This document shows, in pieces, positions 15,586-23,101 of a DNA stretch of 64,000 bases. Every line of letters begins with the position of its first letter. Within the stretch, counting starts at the first letter, position 1. Origin of the DNA: JAVBWO01 sp036677375 (lineage in GTDB: Bacteria > Bacillota > Dehalobacteriia > UBA4068 > UBA4997). Where the stretch lies: contig JAVBWO010000011.1 of assembly GCA_036677375.1 (NCBI GenBank), positions 1 to 64,000 of the forward strand, in the 5' to 3' direction. The notes beneath the pieces are model-generated. The model searched no databases, was not told the DNA's origin, and saw only the letters and a program-made list of their open reading frames with translations. The position numbers and the translations under genes are program-made.

Positions 15586-15890
15586 TCATAATTTCACTTT
15601 TAAGTATTTTTTTAGGTATTCTTCGTTGAGCAACTGCACAGTTTCAAATTTTCCGTTATCAAAAACTGCCCCGTTAAGGGATTGAATGCACACGGTACAG
15701 ACTTTGCTTTTTCAAGGGATGTATAATAAAGACCTTTCCTTTTTCATAAAATCCAGAATACGTGCTCTTCAGAGAGCCTGTCATTTAACCACTGCTTTTT
15801 CACATCAACCCTTTGTTGATGTTTTTTATCTGCAATGGCATAGCATAGGTGTACGCTTGCGAGGTTTTCTGCTGTAATTAATTGATTATT
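15586..15890 (-). pseudogene. Decayed YoaP-like GNAT acetyltransferase gene
   Basis: Reading the minus strand, one frame gives ITAENLASVHLCYAIADKKH and WLNDRL, which looks like the start of YoaP-type GNAT acetyltransferases; other frames then give FYEKGKVFII, EKAKSVPCAFNPLTG and finally GKFETVQLLNEEYLKKYLK, resembling the C-terminal YoaP domain. The middle ~100 residues of a normal ~250-residue protein are missing and at least two frameshifts are needed, so this is a deleted and decayed gene. Identification of the family is from memory. It occupies most of the gap between the MerR gene and the methyltransferase gene; the remainder (15891-16074) shows nothing. Confidence 0.5.
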
Positions 15891-16074
15891 TATCGTTTTT
15901 TCTCCTGCCCATCATATGAATATTCCGCCGCCTAAACGGTACAACAAAATCCTTGTATATCAACCCTTATTATACATAATTTCCCAAGGGATAGCAATGC
16001 AGGCTCATCACTCCATCCCGTCTTGTCTTTTGGGTTTCTTTAGTAAGTTCTCGTTCAGCTAAAGTATAGAGAAG

Positions 16075-16100
16075 GCCCGCCTCCGGTTCAAGAGGCGGGC
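16075..16100 (-). terminator. Terminator-like hairpin after the methyltransferase
   Basis: A perfect 9-bp inverted repeat, GCCCGCCTC/GAGGCGGGC, with an 8-nt loop, lies 24 bp beyond the methyltransferase stop. The T-tract on the minus strand is weak (CTTCTCTAT). Confidence 0.5.
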
Positions 16101-16123
16101 GATAAACATTTGAAGTTTAGCGG

Positions 16124-16840
16124 TTATTTTCTTCGTAAGATGATCGCTACGAAATTCAGGTATTTCCCGGCTCCGGCCTCCATGGATTTTCTGTCGCTGC
16201 GGGCATATTCGTTATCGCTTTCCAGCCAGTCGTTCCAACATTCCTCGTTGCTTTCCATTTCATGCACGGAGATGATTTCAGCTCCCTCGCTCCTGCCCAC
16301 AATGCCCCTCCAGTAGTCGGCATCGTGAATATAATCAAGCTGTTCAGGCGTCCATGACAGGAGCAACTCTTCTGGGGGATTGTCATGGCGGTCTTTCTTC
16401 ATTCCGGGAATGGTGATATAAATGTATCCGCCGTGCTTTACAAACGGAAGAAGCTGCTGATCCAGATACTCCGGATCACGTCCGAAAAAGTTGTAAGAAT
16501 CCGTGCTGACAACGGCGTCAAAGAATTCTTCCGCAAACGGTAGCGCTGTCGCGTCGGCGTGAATGGAGATAATCTGTTCTGTAGTTAATCCCATCCGATC
16601 AAAGAACTGTTTGTTTTCAGTTGCGCTGACCCAAAGGTCGACGGCAAAGGTGCGGAAGCCATATTCCTTTACAAGAAATGCAGAAGTCAGGCCCCGGCCA
16701 CAGCCGAGATCCATAACAGTGGCGCCCGAGGGAATTTTATGGTTCTGTAAAAGTTCTTCTTCCAGCTTGATCGGATTCGGTCCCATGATAAGGCTTTTTA
16801 AAAATGGAGTATTGTATTTTTCAGCTTTGTTGTATTTCAT
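16124..16840 (-). CDS. Class I SAM-dependent methyltransferase
   Basis: A 238-residue cytoplasmic enzyme. Motif I is VMDLGCGRGLTSAFL near residue 41, followed by FRTFAVDLWVSATEN (motif II region), IHADATALPFAEEFFDAVVS (motif III) and HGGYIYITIPG. It fits the UbiE/small-molecule methyltransferase type; the acceptor is unknown. AAAGGA lies 11 bases before the ATG. The gene has a ~250-nt leader from a strong promoter at 17101-17130 containing two short ORFs, an arrangement typical of translational or transcriptional attenuation in antibiotic-resistance genes, so a drug- or stress-responsive role is possible. Confidence 0.85.
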   Translation of the reverse strand: MKYNKAEKYNTPFLKSLIMGPNPIKLEEELLQNHKIPSGATVMDLGCGRGLTSAFLVKEYGFRTFAVDLWVSATENKQFFDRMGLTTEQIISIHADATALPFAEEFFDAVVSTDSYNFFGRDPEYLDQQLLPFVKHGGYIYITIPGMKKDRHDNPPEELLLSWTPEQLDYIHDADYWRGIVGRSEGAEIISVHEMESNEECWNDWLESDNEYARSDRKSMEAGAGKYLNFVAIILRRK

Positions 16841-16946
16841 AACATGAAGTCCTTTCTGTTTGAATTGTGTAGTTCATATTCGAAAACGGAACGCAGCATC
16901 CATACAGAAAAAGAGACGCCGCAAAAAGACGTCCCCACAGTACTTT

Positions 16947-17130
16947 TTAGTCTGTGCCTGGTTGACGCCATTCTGTACGAAACATCACAGTATAACAAAA
17001 CAAAGCGGCATGTTTCCGCTTTTCAAATACTGCTTGCATTGATGTGCGTTCCTTACAGAACAGACTCCAAAAAGACACCTCCTATTTCATTAATAATTAT
17101 ATTGTAGCACAGGAAAAAAACAGCTGTCAA
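16947..17130 (-). promoter_or_regulatory. Strong promoter and leader with two short upstream ORFs
   Basis: On the minus strand TTGACA (17125-17130) and TACAAT (17101-17106) are spaced by 18 bp, predicting a transcript start near 17094. The leader then carries a strong AGGAGGTG site and, five bases on, a minimal ORF TTG GAG TCT GTT CTG TAA (17053-17070), then a 30-codon ORF from an ATG at 17039 to a stop at 16947 (MQAVFEKRKHAALFCYTVMF...). Drug-responsive leaders often look like this. The gap 16841-17208 holds nothing else I can support. Confidence 0.5.
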
Positions 17131-17208
17131 ATACAAACTACCCTCTTGTTTGTATAATAAATGATCCGTTGTGGATAATATTATAAAAAATAATTAGGAG
17201 GCGGTTTT

Positions 17209-17439
17209 GTGAAGCACAATCCTGATGATCGCAGGGACAATGTAGAAAGGATTCAGGAAAACATTGACCATACGATCCGTAATATGGAGATTGCCAATGA
17301 CTTGATAGGGGAGCCCGATAATTCAAAAACAAAAGAAGAGCTTCTTGCCAAAAATGAAAGACGGGAACAAGCTTTGGAAGGCATGCGTAAGGAAATCAAG
17401 GAAGAAGCCGACGCCAGAGAGAAAGGTTATAAAGATTAA
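17209..17439 (+). CDS. tlp: Small acid-soluble spore protein Tlp
   Basis: A 76-residue hydrophilic protein starting with GTG at 17209, preceded by AGGAGG. It matches the Tlp family along its length: NPDDRRDNVERIQENIDHTI at the N-terminus, a central helix, and LLAKNERREQALEGMRKEIK near the C-terminus. Tlp is a minor small acid-soluble protein made in the forespore and held in the spore core. It implies that the organism sporulates, or descends from spore formers. It is a single-gene unit with its own terminator, consistent with forespore-specific expression. Confidence 0.85.
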   Translation: MKHNPDDRRDNVERIQENIDHTIRNMEIANDLIGEPDNSKTKEELLAKNERREQALEGMRKEIKEEADAREKGYKD

Positions 17440-17480
17440 AACAAAGAGTAAATCAAAAAGAAGAATGTATTTTTTACCAT

Positions 17481-17510
17481 AAAGAGCCGCCCGAAAGGGC
17501 GGTTCTTTTC
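17481..17510 (+). terminator. Intrinsic terminator of tlp
   Basis: AAAGAGCCGCCC and GGGCGGTTCTTT form a 12-bp stem with a GAAA tetraloop, followed by a short T-rich tract. Confidence 0.85.
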
Positions 17511-17720
17511 ACGGTCATGGAGATACCGGAATACATACTTGGTTTTTTATCCGAAGAATATATGATATAGAAGGATTTAATTGTGGTTTGCTGAAATGGT
17601 TTAATCTTGTTGCATTAATAAAAAGTGAATCATGTATTAATTTTTATAATGGATATATAAATTTTAAAGATTTATTTAAAAAATTTAAGTGAAAACATAC
17701 CTGTGTAACGAATAGGTTAG

Positions 17721-17736
17721 TGAAAAGCGCTTTTCA
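17721..17736. promoter_or_regulatory. Perfect 16-bp palindrome upstream of the ECF sigma gene
   Basis: TGAAAAGCGCTTTTCA is a perfect palindrome 66 bp before the sigma factor ATG. It resembles LacI/CcpA-family (cre-like) operators, though it is two bases longer than the usual 14-bp cre. The rest of the 17440-17801 gap is AT-rich and, apart from the tlp terminator, I see no gene in it. Confidence 0.4.
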
Positions 17737-17801
17737 ACATTACAAATACATTATAAATCGATTACAACAATCTGAGAGACAAAAGGGGCAAAGAAGCTGA
17801 A

Positions 17802-18359
17802 ATGAAGGAAATCAGAGAAAAAGAGATTTTGCAGCTTCTCCGAAATTACCCGGAGGAAGGCATGAAGCAGGCAATCAACTTATTCGGAGGCCCGGTGATG
17901 ACGATCTGCAAAAACATATTGTTCGATTGCAGCGCGGAGGATCGTGAAGAAGCCGTAGCGGACAGCTTTCTTGGCCTGTGGCGCTCGATAGAGAATTTTC
18001 GGGAGGACCAGGAATATTCCCTAAAAAGCTATCTCTATGGGATCGCCCGCCACACAGCCCTTGACAAAAGGCGAAGCCTAAAAAAGCAGGAAAGCGTCAT
18101 CCCCATCGAGGAGACGCTGATCGAAGCTCCGGTGGATGTGGAATCCGAATTTGCGCGAAAACTGAACGCCCATATTGTTCATGACTCGGTGAACGGCATG
18201 GATGAGCCGGATCGCTCCATCTTTATCCTGCGGTACTTTTACTTCGAAAAGGTGAGGGACATCGCAACACGCCTCGGGCTTGCGCCTAAAGCGGTAGAAA
18301 ATCGGTTGCATTACGGCAAAAACAAGCTGCGTCAGGCGCTCATGGAAAGGGGAATATAG
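17802..18359 (+). CDS. ECF-type RNA polymerase sigma factor
   Basis: A 185-residue sigma-70-family protein. Region 2 covers ~25-95 with LWRSIENFREDQEYSLKSYL and IARHTALDKRR; region 4 covers ~125-180 with DRSIFILRYFYFEKVRDIAT and APKAVENRLHYGKNKLRQAL. Regions 1 and 3 are missing, as expected for the ECF class. The next gene begins four bases after its stop and encodes a membrane-anchored protein that is presumably its anti-sigma factor, so the pair should form a cell-envelope signalling switch. Such pairs normally control their own promoter. Confidence 0.92.
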   Translation: MKEIREKEILQLLRNYPEEGMKQAINLFGGPVMTICKNILFDCSAEDREEAVADSFLGLWRSIENFREDQEYSLKSYLYGIARHTALDKRRSLKKQESVIPIEETLIEAPVDVESEFARKLNAHIVHDSVNGMDEPDRSIFILRYFYFEKVRDIATRLGLAPKAVENRLHYGKNKLRQALMERGI

Positions 18360-18362
18360 AAT

Positions 18363-19499
18363 ATGCAAAATAGAAATGGCAAAAAGGCCGGAGCCGCGGG
18401 AAGCGGGGAAACCCGTATCGACGAAATGATTGACCGCATCCATGAGGTCGAAACCTTAAATATGGTGGACGCTTCAGAGCTTCTCCAGTATGAACTCTCA
18501 GAGGAAGAAAAGGGGAGAATTTTAACCATGGCAATGCATAAAATGAAAGCTGAAAGCAACGAATCAATCGATAGCAATAAGATTAACGGACAAAATGAAA
18601 TCGTCATATGTAAGAAAAGGGGTGTGAAACGCAGTGTTCTTATAGCGTCTCTTGTGGCAGTGTTTGCTTTTGCGACAACTGCGGTTGCCGCAGAGGTCTT
18701 CCAGTGGGACACCCGCATTTCCAATCACTTGGGCATGAATGAAACGAACCGTGCCGAGCTTGCCGAAAGCGGCATGAATGTCGACGTCAGCGCGGTGCAA
18801 AATGGTGTGACGATCAAGGCGGTCCAAACTCTGGGCGACGCTAATAATATGTACATTCTGTTGGATGTGACAACGCCGGAAGGAACAGTCATATGCCCCA
18901 ATTCCCGGTTTGACATGATCTACCTTAAAGTGGACGGAGCGACCAGTCTTGGATATAGCTGTGATTTTCTCCCGGATGAATCGGAAAACGATAACAAAGC
19001 CACGCTGCTTCTTTCCATGGAAGCCAATAAAAGCATCAACGATAAAACAATCGACCTGCGTTTTGAGAATCTTGGACATTATAAGATGGAAACCGGTGAG
19101 ATAACCCCCGACTTTGAAGGGGACTGGAAGCTGCAATGGAAGCTGAATTACCAAGACAGCTCCACCAAATACCCTGTCGATCAGAGCCTCTCCGTCAACG
19201 GAGAAACGGTCAACGTAGATTCCATTTCGGTTTCGCCCATCGCACTAAATGTAAAAGTCAGTGGAAGCTATATCAAAGAGTATGACGCTGTTCCTCCGCA
19301 ACCACAAGAGGGAGACTTGATCTCGGTAACCGCTGTTACCTTAAAAGACGGAACCGTTCTGTCACAGGATGACGCGTCCGGCTGGGGAACTTCGATAGAC
19401 GGCGACACTTACACCATCAATATGCAGATGAAAAAGCTTCTCGATACAGAGCAGATCGCAAGCATCACCCTGAATGATACCGTGATCCCTTTAAAATAA
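18363..19499 (+). CDS. DUF4179 membrane protein, presumed anti-sigma factor
   Basis: A 378-residue protein. The N-terminal ~75 residues are cytoplasmic and acidic (EMIDRIHEVETLNMVDASEL), the likely sigma-binding part. One transmembrane helix follows at ~80-102 (KRSVLIASLVAVFAFATTAV), then an extracytoplasmic DUF4179 domain (EVFQWDTRISNHLG..) and a C-terminal beta-rich domain ending SITLNDTVIPLK. DUF4179 proteins are usually encoded next to ECF sigma factors. Coupling to the sigma gene is tight (3 bp). The signal sensed outside the membrane is unknown. Confidence 0.85.
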   Translation: MQNRNGKKAGAAGSGETRIDEMIDRIHEVETLNMVDASELLQYELSEEEKGRILTMAMHKMKAESNESIDSNKINGQNEIVICKKRGVKRSVLIASLVAVFAFATTAVAAEVFQWDTRISNHLGMNETNRAELAESGMNVDVSAVQNGVTIKAVQTLGDANNMYILLDVTTPEGTVICPNSRFDMIYLKVDGATSLGYSCDFLPDESENDNKATLLLSMEANKSINDKTIDLRFENLGHYKMETGEITPDFEGDWKLQWKLNYQDSSTKYPVDQSLSVNGETVNVDSISVSPIALNVKVSGSYIKEYDAVPPQPQEGDLISVTAVTLKDGTVLSQDDASGWGTSIDGDTYTINMQMKKLLDTEQIASITLNDTVIPLK

Positions 19500-19513
19500 A
19501 AGGTTGTGCAAGA

Positions 19514-19556
19514 GAAACAGGCTGTCTCAAATTTTTATTTTGAGACAGCCTGTTTC
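19514..19556. terminator. Bidirectional terminator between DUF4179 and YfhO genes
   Basis: An 18-bp perfect stem (AAACAGGCTGTCTCAAA half) with a short T/A loop, flanked by A- and T-rich ends, lies between two convergent genes. Confidence 0.9.
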
Positions 19557-19670
19557 TTTCAAAAACCGCATATAAGTGATTCCTCCCCCTAAAACGCGCG
19601 GGCTGATTGCAACCAGTTAGAACGGCAAACAACGGATGTTCTCATAAAATGACCATCGCCTGGCTACCGT

Positions 19671-22406
19671 TTATTTATATTTCTCTTCGTCTTCCTCCGT
19701 CCCGCTTTTCCTTTCTCCTTCTCCTTCTGCTGCTGCTCCTTCTTCTGTCGTTAAGATTGCGACCGCTTTTAAGATTGGAACCGCATCCTCTGGATCGGTA
19801 CCACTAAATGCTTCGTACCCCTCCCGGTTGTCTGGTTTTGAGCTTTTATTACGATCTTTGCGTTTATTTATGACAATCAGAGCAAAAATCAGCAGACAGG
19901 AAAGCGATAAAATGATTCCGACCTTAAGGCCTGCGGGGAAATAATAAAATTCAATGATATGCGATCCGGAAGATAAGGGAACAGAAATAAAAGCATCCTT
20001 AAAAGCTTTTATTTTTGTTTTTTTGCCGTCGACAAAGGCTATCCATCCGTCATCATAAGGGATAGATGTGTACATCAATCCATCTGATAGGGCCGTTATG
20101 GAACCTTTGACGTAGGTGTCGTGAAAGGCTTCCACTGTAAATGGCTGCTCATTTAATTGATCAATCACCTTTTTATATATTTCATCGTTAAAGCTGTATG
20201 CAAATAAGCTGAATTCTGCCGAATTCTCCGAATCCACTAAAATCGTAATTTCCGAACCCGGTGATGAGCTGCCCAGATTAAGAATATAGGATCGCCTTAA
20301 ATTGGGGAAGATTTTTGTTTTTCCTTCACTGCCATCGGGCTTTTTGATGGTGACCTTTACGCTTTTCACCCCACTGTTGGGAAGAAGATACAGATAAACG
20401 GTTTTATTGTCACTAATATTGAGAACGGTTGAATGATCGACTTTTGTTGATTTTACAGGTTCAAATAAACCGGACAGACCGGTAACTTCTTCGGCGAAAT
20501 TATTCTGCACAATAAACGGGTTGCCGGCTGCCGTACTCCAGCTTGCCGCCCATTTGCTGTCAAGCATGAATCCAAGCGGCAGAAAATAATTGTTTTTATA
20601 AAGGGATTGATCCCCTGATTTGGCGTAAAAGCTTGTCAAATCGTCATTTGGAGCATGATTGTATAAAACATATTTAACCGATAAAAGGGACATGGTCAGG
20701 GGGGTATAACCATTAAAAGAATATTTATTAACCGAATGCTCCAGGCCTAAAGCGCCTAAGAGATTGGTCAGACCGGAATTTGCCGTGGAAGAAAAGGAGG
20801 ATACTCCTTTGTACTGATTCCAGGCGCCGTCATTAGGCGTCCTTCTCTCATCCTTTTCAATGCGGTAAAACCCCGGATCCTCTTTGTTAACATCTTCAAG
20901 CAGTTCCGCTATGGCGGCATTATCGGATAGATAGGCTGTTCTGCTTGTGGCGTTGACTGCGGTGATATCTATGTTAATAGATGCTTCCGCAATAACAACC
21001 GCAAGCACTGACCATAGCAGTATATTCCGCATTAATTTTGATTTGCTTTTTCTTAAAAATATGATTAATAAAAAATATCCCACAATAAAAGCCGCAGTCA
21101 TAAGAATCGTAGCGGCAGTAAGAGTTTCTTTGGCCAGCCATACTTTGTATATAACAAGAAGGCCGGCTATTCCCGCACATGTTACGGATAATTGAGAGAT
21201 CGTATATTGTTTGAATCCTCGCATTCCTTCAAAGGAAATGGTTAAAATGAGAAATATATAAATGAAGGACTGGCGGCACTGCAGGCAGTTAGGAAAATGG
21301 CAGCCATGCCAAACGAAATCCAGGATATTCACATTAAAGCTAATCAGCATAAAGACAAGTAATGTACTTTTGCAGATTTTTTCTTTTAACGGAACCGTTT
21401 TGTTAAACCAATAAAGGGGAACAAGAAGGAATACCGCAACCGTACAGTAGATGTTGGGAAGGTGTCCCTCAAGGATCTGGGGCTTTACACCCAACATTGC
21501 TCTTGGAATCAAGTCAAAAAAGGAATAGTAGGTTTCCAGTGTCTGCGGAAATTTGATTGTTCCGGAGGCCGCCAGTTTTAAGGCGAACATTTCCGGCATC
21601 ATGAGACAGGCGGCAAATCCGCCCGCCAAAGCGGAGAATATAACAAAATTCCGTATCCTCTTTGCGAAAAAGTGCTTTTCCTTTATGCCGTCTTCTAATA
21701 TTAAAAGCACAATAAAATACAGAACGCAGAAAACGCATATCATGATTGAAATATAATAATTGCAAAAGATGGAAATGCCAAGGGCTGTGCAGTATAAGAA
21801 GCAGTGGTTTTTTTTCACCAGGCGTTCCAGACCAAGCAGGATCAGCGGCAGCATAACCAAGCAGTCAAGCCACATGATATTCCATCTGAAAGCCGCGACA
21901 TAGGAAGATAAGGCATAAAATACCGCAAAGGCTGCTATGAAGATATGCCTGGTTTTGAAATGACGGTACAGATAATAAGCAAAAGTAAAGCCTAAAAGGC
22001 CTATTTTAAGCGCAATCATGGCATCCATTACATCAATGATGTGGCCATGGGGAACAAACGCAAGAATCCAGTTGATCGGGCTGCTGAGATAATAGGCATA
22101 TACCGCGGTAAAATTACTACCCATTCCCATATTCCACGTATACAAAAGGCTCCCGCCGCTGATCAGCTTTTGCCGCAGTTCTGAAAAAAACGGCGCATAC
22201 TGCGCATACATATCTGACGGCAGATAACAATTACTGCCAAAGGGGTAAACGCCGGTGGAAATGTAAATACCGGTCATGATGGCGACAGGGATCAAAAAAG
22301 CCAGGATCAGCGCTGCATTCCGCTTGCAAAATTTTAAAAACGGCTTTCCGCTTTTTAAGTCAAGTTCATCCGAAGTCGTTCGGTTGCCGCGTGCTTTTTT
22401 AAACAC
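19671..22406 (-). CDS. YfhO-family large membrane protein
   Basis: A 911-residue protein with a cytoplasmic N-terminus, a hydrophobic segment at ~32-52, and about a dozen further membrane helices up to ~500, starting with the GSNCYLPSDMYAQYAPFFSE loop typical of YfhO proteins. A large extracytoplasmic domain (~510-840) contains YKGVSSFSSTANSGLTNLLG, followed by one more helix (~855-875). The C-terminal 60 residues are charged and low in complexity (EEGAAAEGEGERKSGTEEDE). YfhO proteins are GT-C-like and are linked to glycosylation of lipoteichoic acid or other surface polymers in Bacillus. It is a lone gene, convergent with the DUF4179 gene. Confidence 0.85.
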   Translation of the reverse strand: MFKKARGNRTTSDELDLKSGKPFLKFCKRNAALILAFLIPVAIMTGIYISTGVYPFGSNCYLPSDMYAQYAPFFSELRQKLISGGSLLYTWNMGMGSNFTAVYAYYLSSPINWILAFVPHGHIIDVMDAMIALKIGLLGFTFAYYLYRHFKTRHIFIAAFAVFYALSSYVAAFRWNIMWLDCLVMLPLILLGLERLVKKNHCFLYCTALGISIFCNYYISIMICVFCVLYFIVLLILEDGIKEKHFFAKRIRNFVIFSALAGGFAACLMMPEMFALKLAASGTIKFPQTLETYYSFFDLIPRAMLGVKPQILEGHLPNIYCTVAVFLLVPLYWFNKTVPLKEKICKSTLLVFMLISFNVNILDFVWHGCHFPNCLQCRQSFIYIFLILTISFEGMRGFKQYTISQLSVTCAGIAGLLVIYKVWLAKETLTAATILMTAAFIVGYFLLIIFLRKSKSKLMRNILLWSVLAVVIAEASINIDITAVNATSRTAYLSDNAAIAELLEDVNKEDPGFYRIEKDERRTPNDGAWNQYKGVSSFSSTANSGLTNLLGALGLEHSVNKYSFNGYTPLTMSLLSVKYVLYNHAPNDDLTSFYAKSGDQSLYKNNYFLPLGFMLDSKWAASWSTAAGNPFIVQNNFAEEVTGLSGLFEPVKSTKVDHSTVLNISDNKTVYLYLLPNSGVKSVKVTIKKPDGSEGKTKIFPNLRRSYILNLGSSSPGSEITILVDSENSAEFSLFAYSFNDEIYKKVIDQLNEQPFTVEAFHDTYVKGSITALSDGLMYTSIPYDDGWIAFVDGKKTKIKAFKDAFISVPLSSGSHIIEFYYFPAGLKVGIILSLSCLLIFALIVINKRKDRNKSSKPDNREGYEAFSGTDPEDAVPILKAVAILTTEEGAAAEGEGERKSGTEEDEEKYK

Positions 22407-23101
22407 AATCCCTCTTGCCTCCTCCTGAATATATGTAGATTATAGCAGAACCACAATGTCTTTACCATCTATTGATGCGATTCGGCACCCTCTTTTCATA
22501 TCTTAACCCAAATTCTTTCCATTATCAGATTATGTTAATACATTAGGAATAAATATTTTAAAGCAGATAAAATCTTATAGCAAAATTCCCGTGAAACACT
22601 GGTGCGCGGAATTTCTTCAATTTCAGCCGGTAGCAGAAGCCTTCATTGAAGCCTGTGTTGAAGCAAGGAGTGATCTATCTGATAATCCGGGGTCGCATGA
22701 TACTTCTCGCAAAGACAGCCCTCCCTTGAATGCCTAGGTCTGGTCCACTGTTGACACATGAGAATAGGAACAAAATTACATAAGAAAATCTCTGGAAGAA
22801 AGCCTGCATAAGCATTATGCTTGTGCAGGCTTTTATGATAGGCACAACGGGTATGCGGGAAAATCCCTCAATTTTATATCATATAAATGATAAAGAATTA
22901 CAAAATCTTGTCGAATTTAATATATAAGATATAAGTTAATGTTTACACAGAAGCAGATGTGAGGGATACGTTATTTTTTATAGTCAAACAATTGAATGAG
23001 CGTGAATCTTTAATAGAAATGCTGCTTTATAAAGTTTTCATCTTGTTTTAAGCTGTTTTCCATACTGATATAAAATAAAAACCGCTTGGAGGGAAGCAAA
23101 A
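22407..23101. other. Gap of ~700 bp, no clear gene
   Basis: The strand between YfhO and the SLH protein is AT-rich. One plus frame is open for about 65 codons near 22549-22738 (...KHWCAEFLQFQPVAEAFIEA...SPPLNA, stop) but has no start codon or ribosome site; it may be the tail of a lost gene. A hairpin at 22802-22830 follows. Upstream of the SLH gene GGAGGG at 23091-23097 is its ribosome site. Confidence 0.4.
22802..22830 (+). terminator. Intrinsic terminator-like hairpin
   Basis: GCCTGCATAAGCAT and ATGCTTGTGCAGGC pair over about 14 bp with one wobble and are followed by TTTT. It could end transcription of the open frame before it, or insulate the SLH gene. Confidence 0.7.

Noticed and set aside
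16844..17107. 87-codon plus-strand ORF in the methyltransferase leader
   Set aside because: It is antisense to the leader ORFs and has no start signal or family match.
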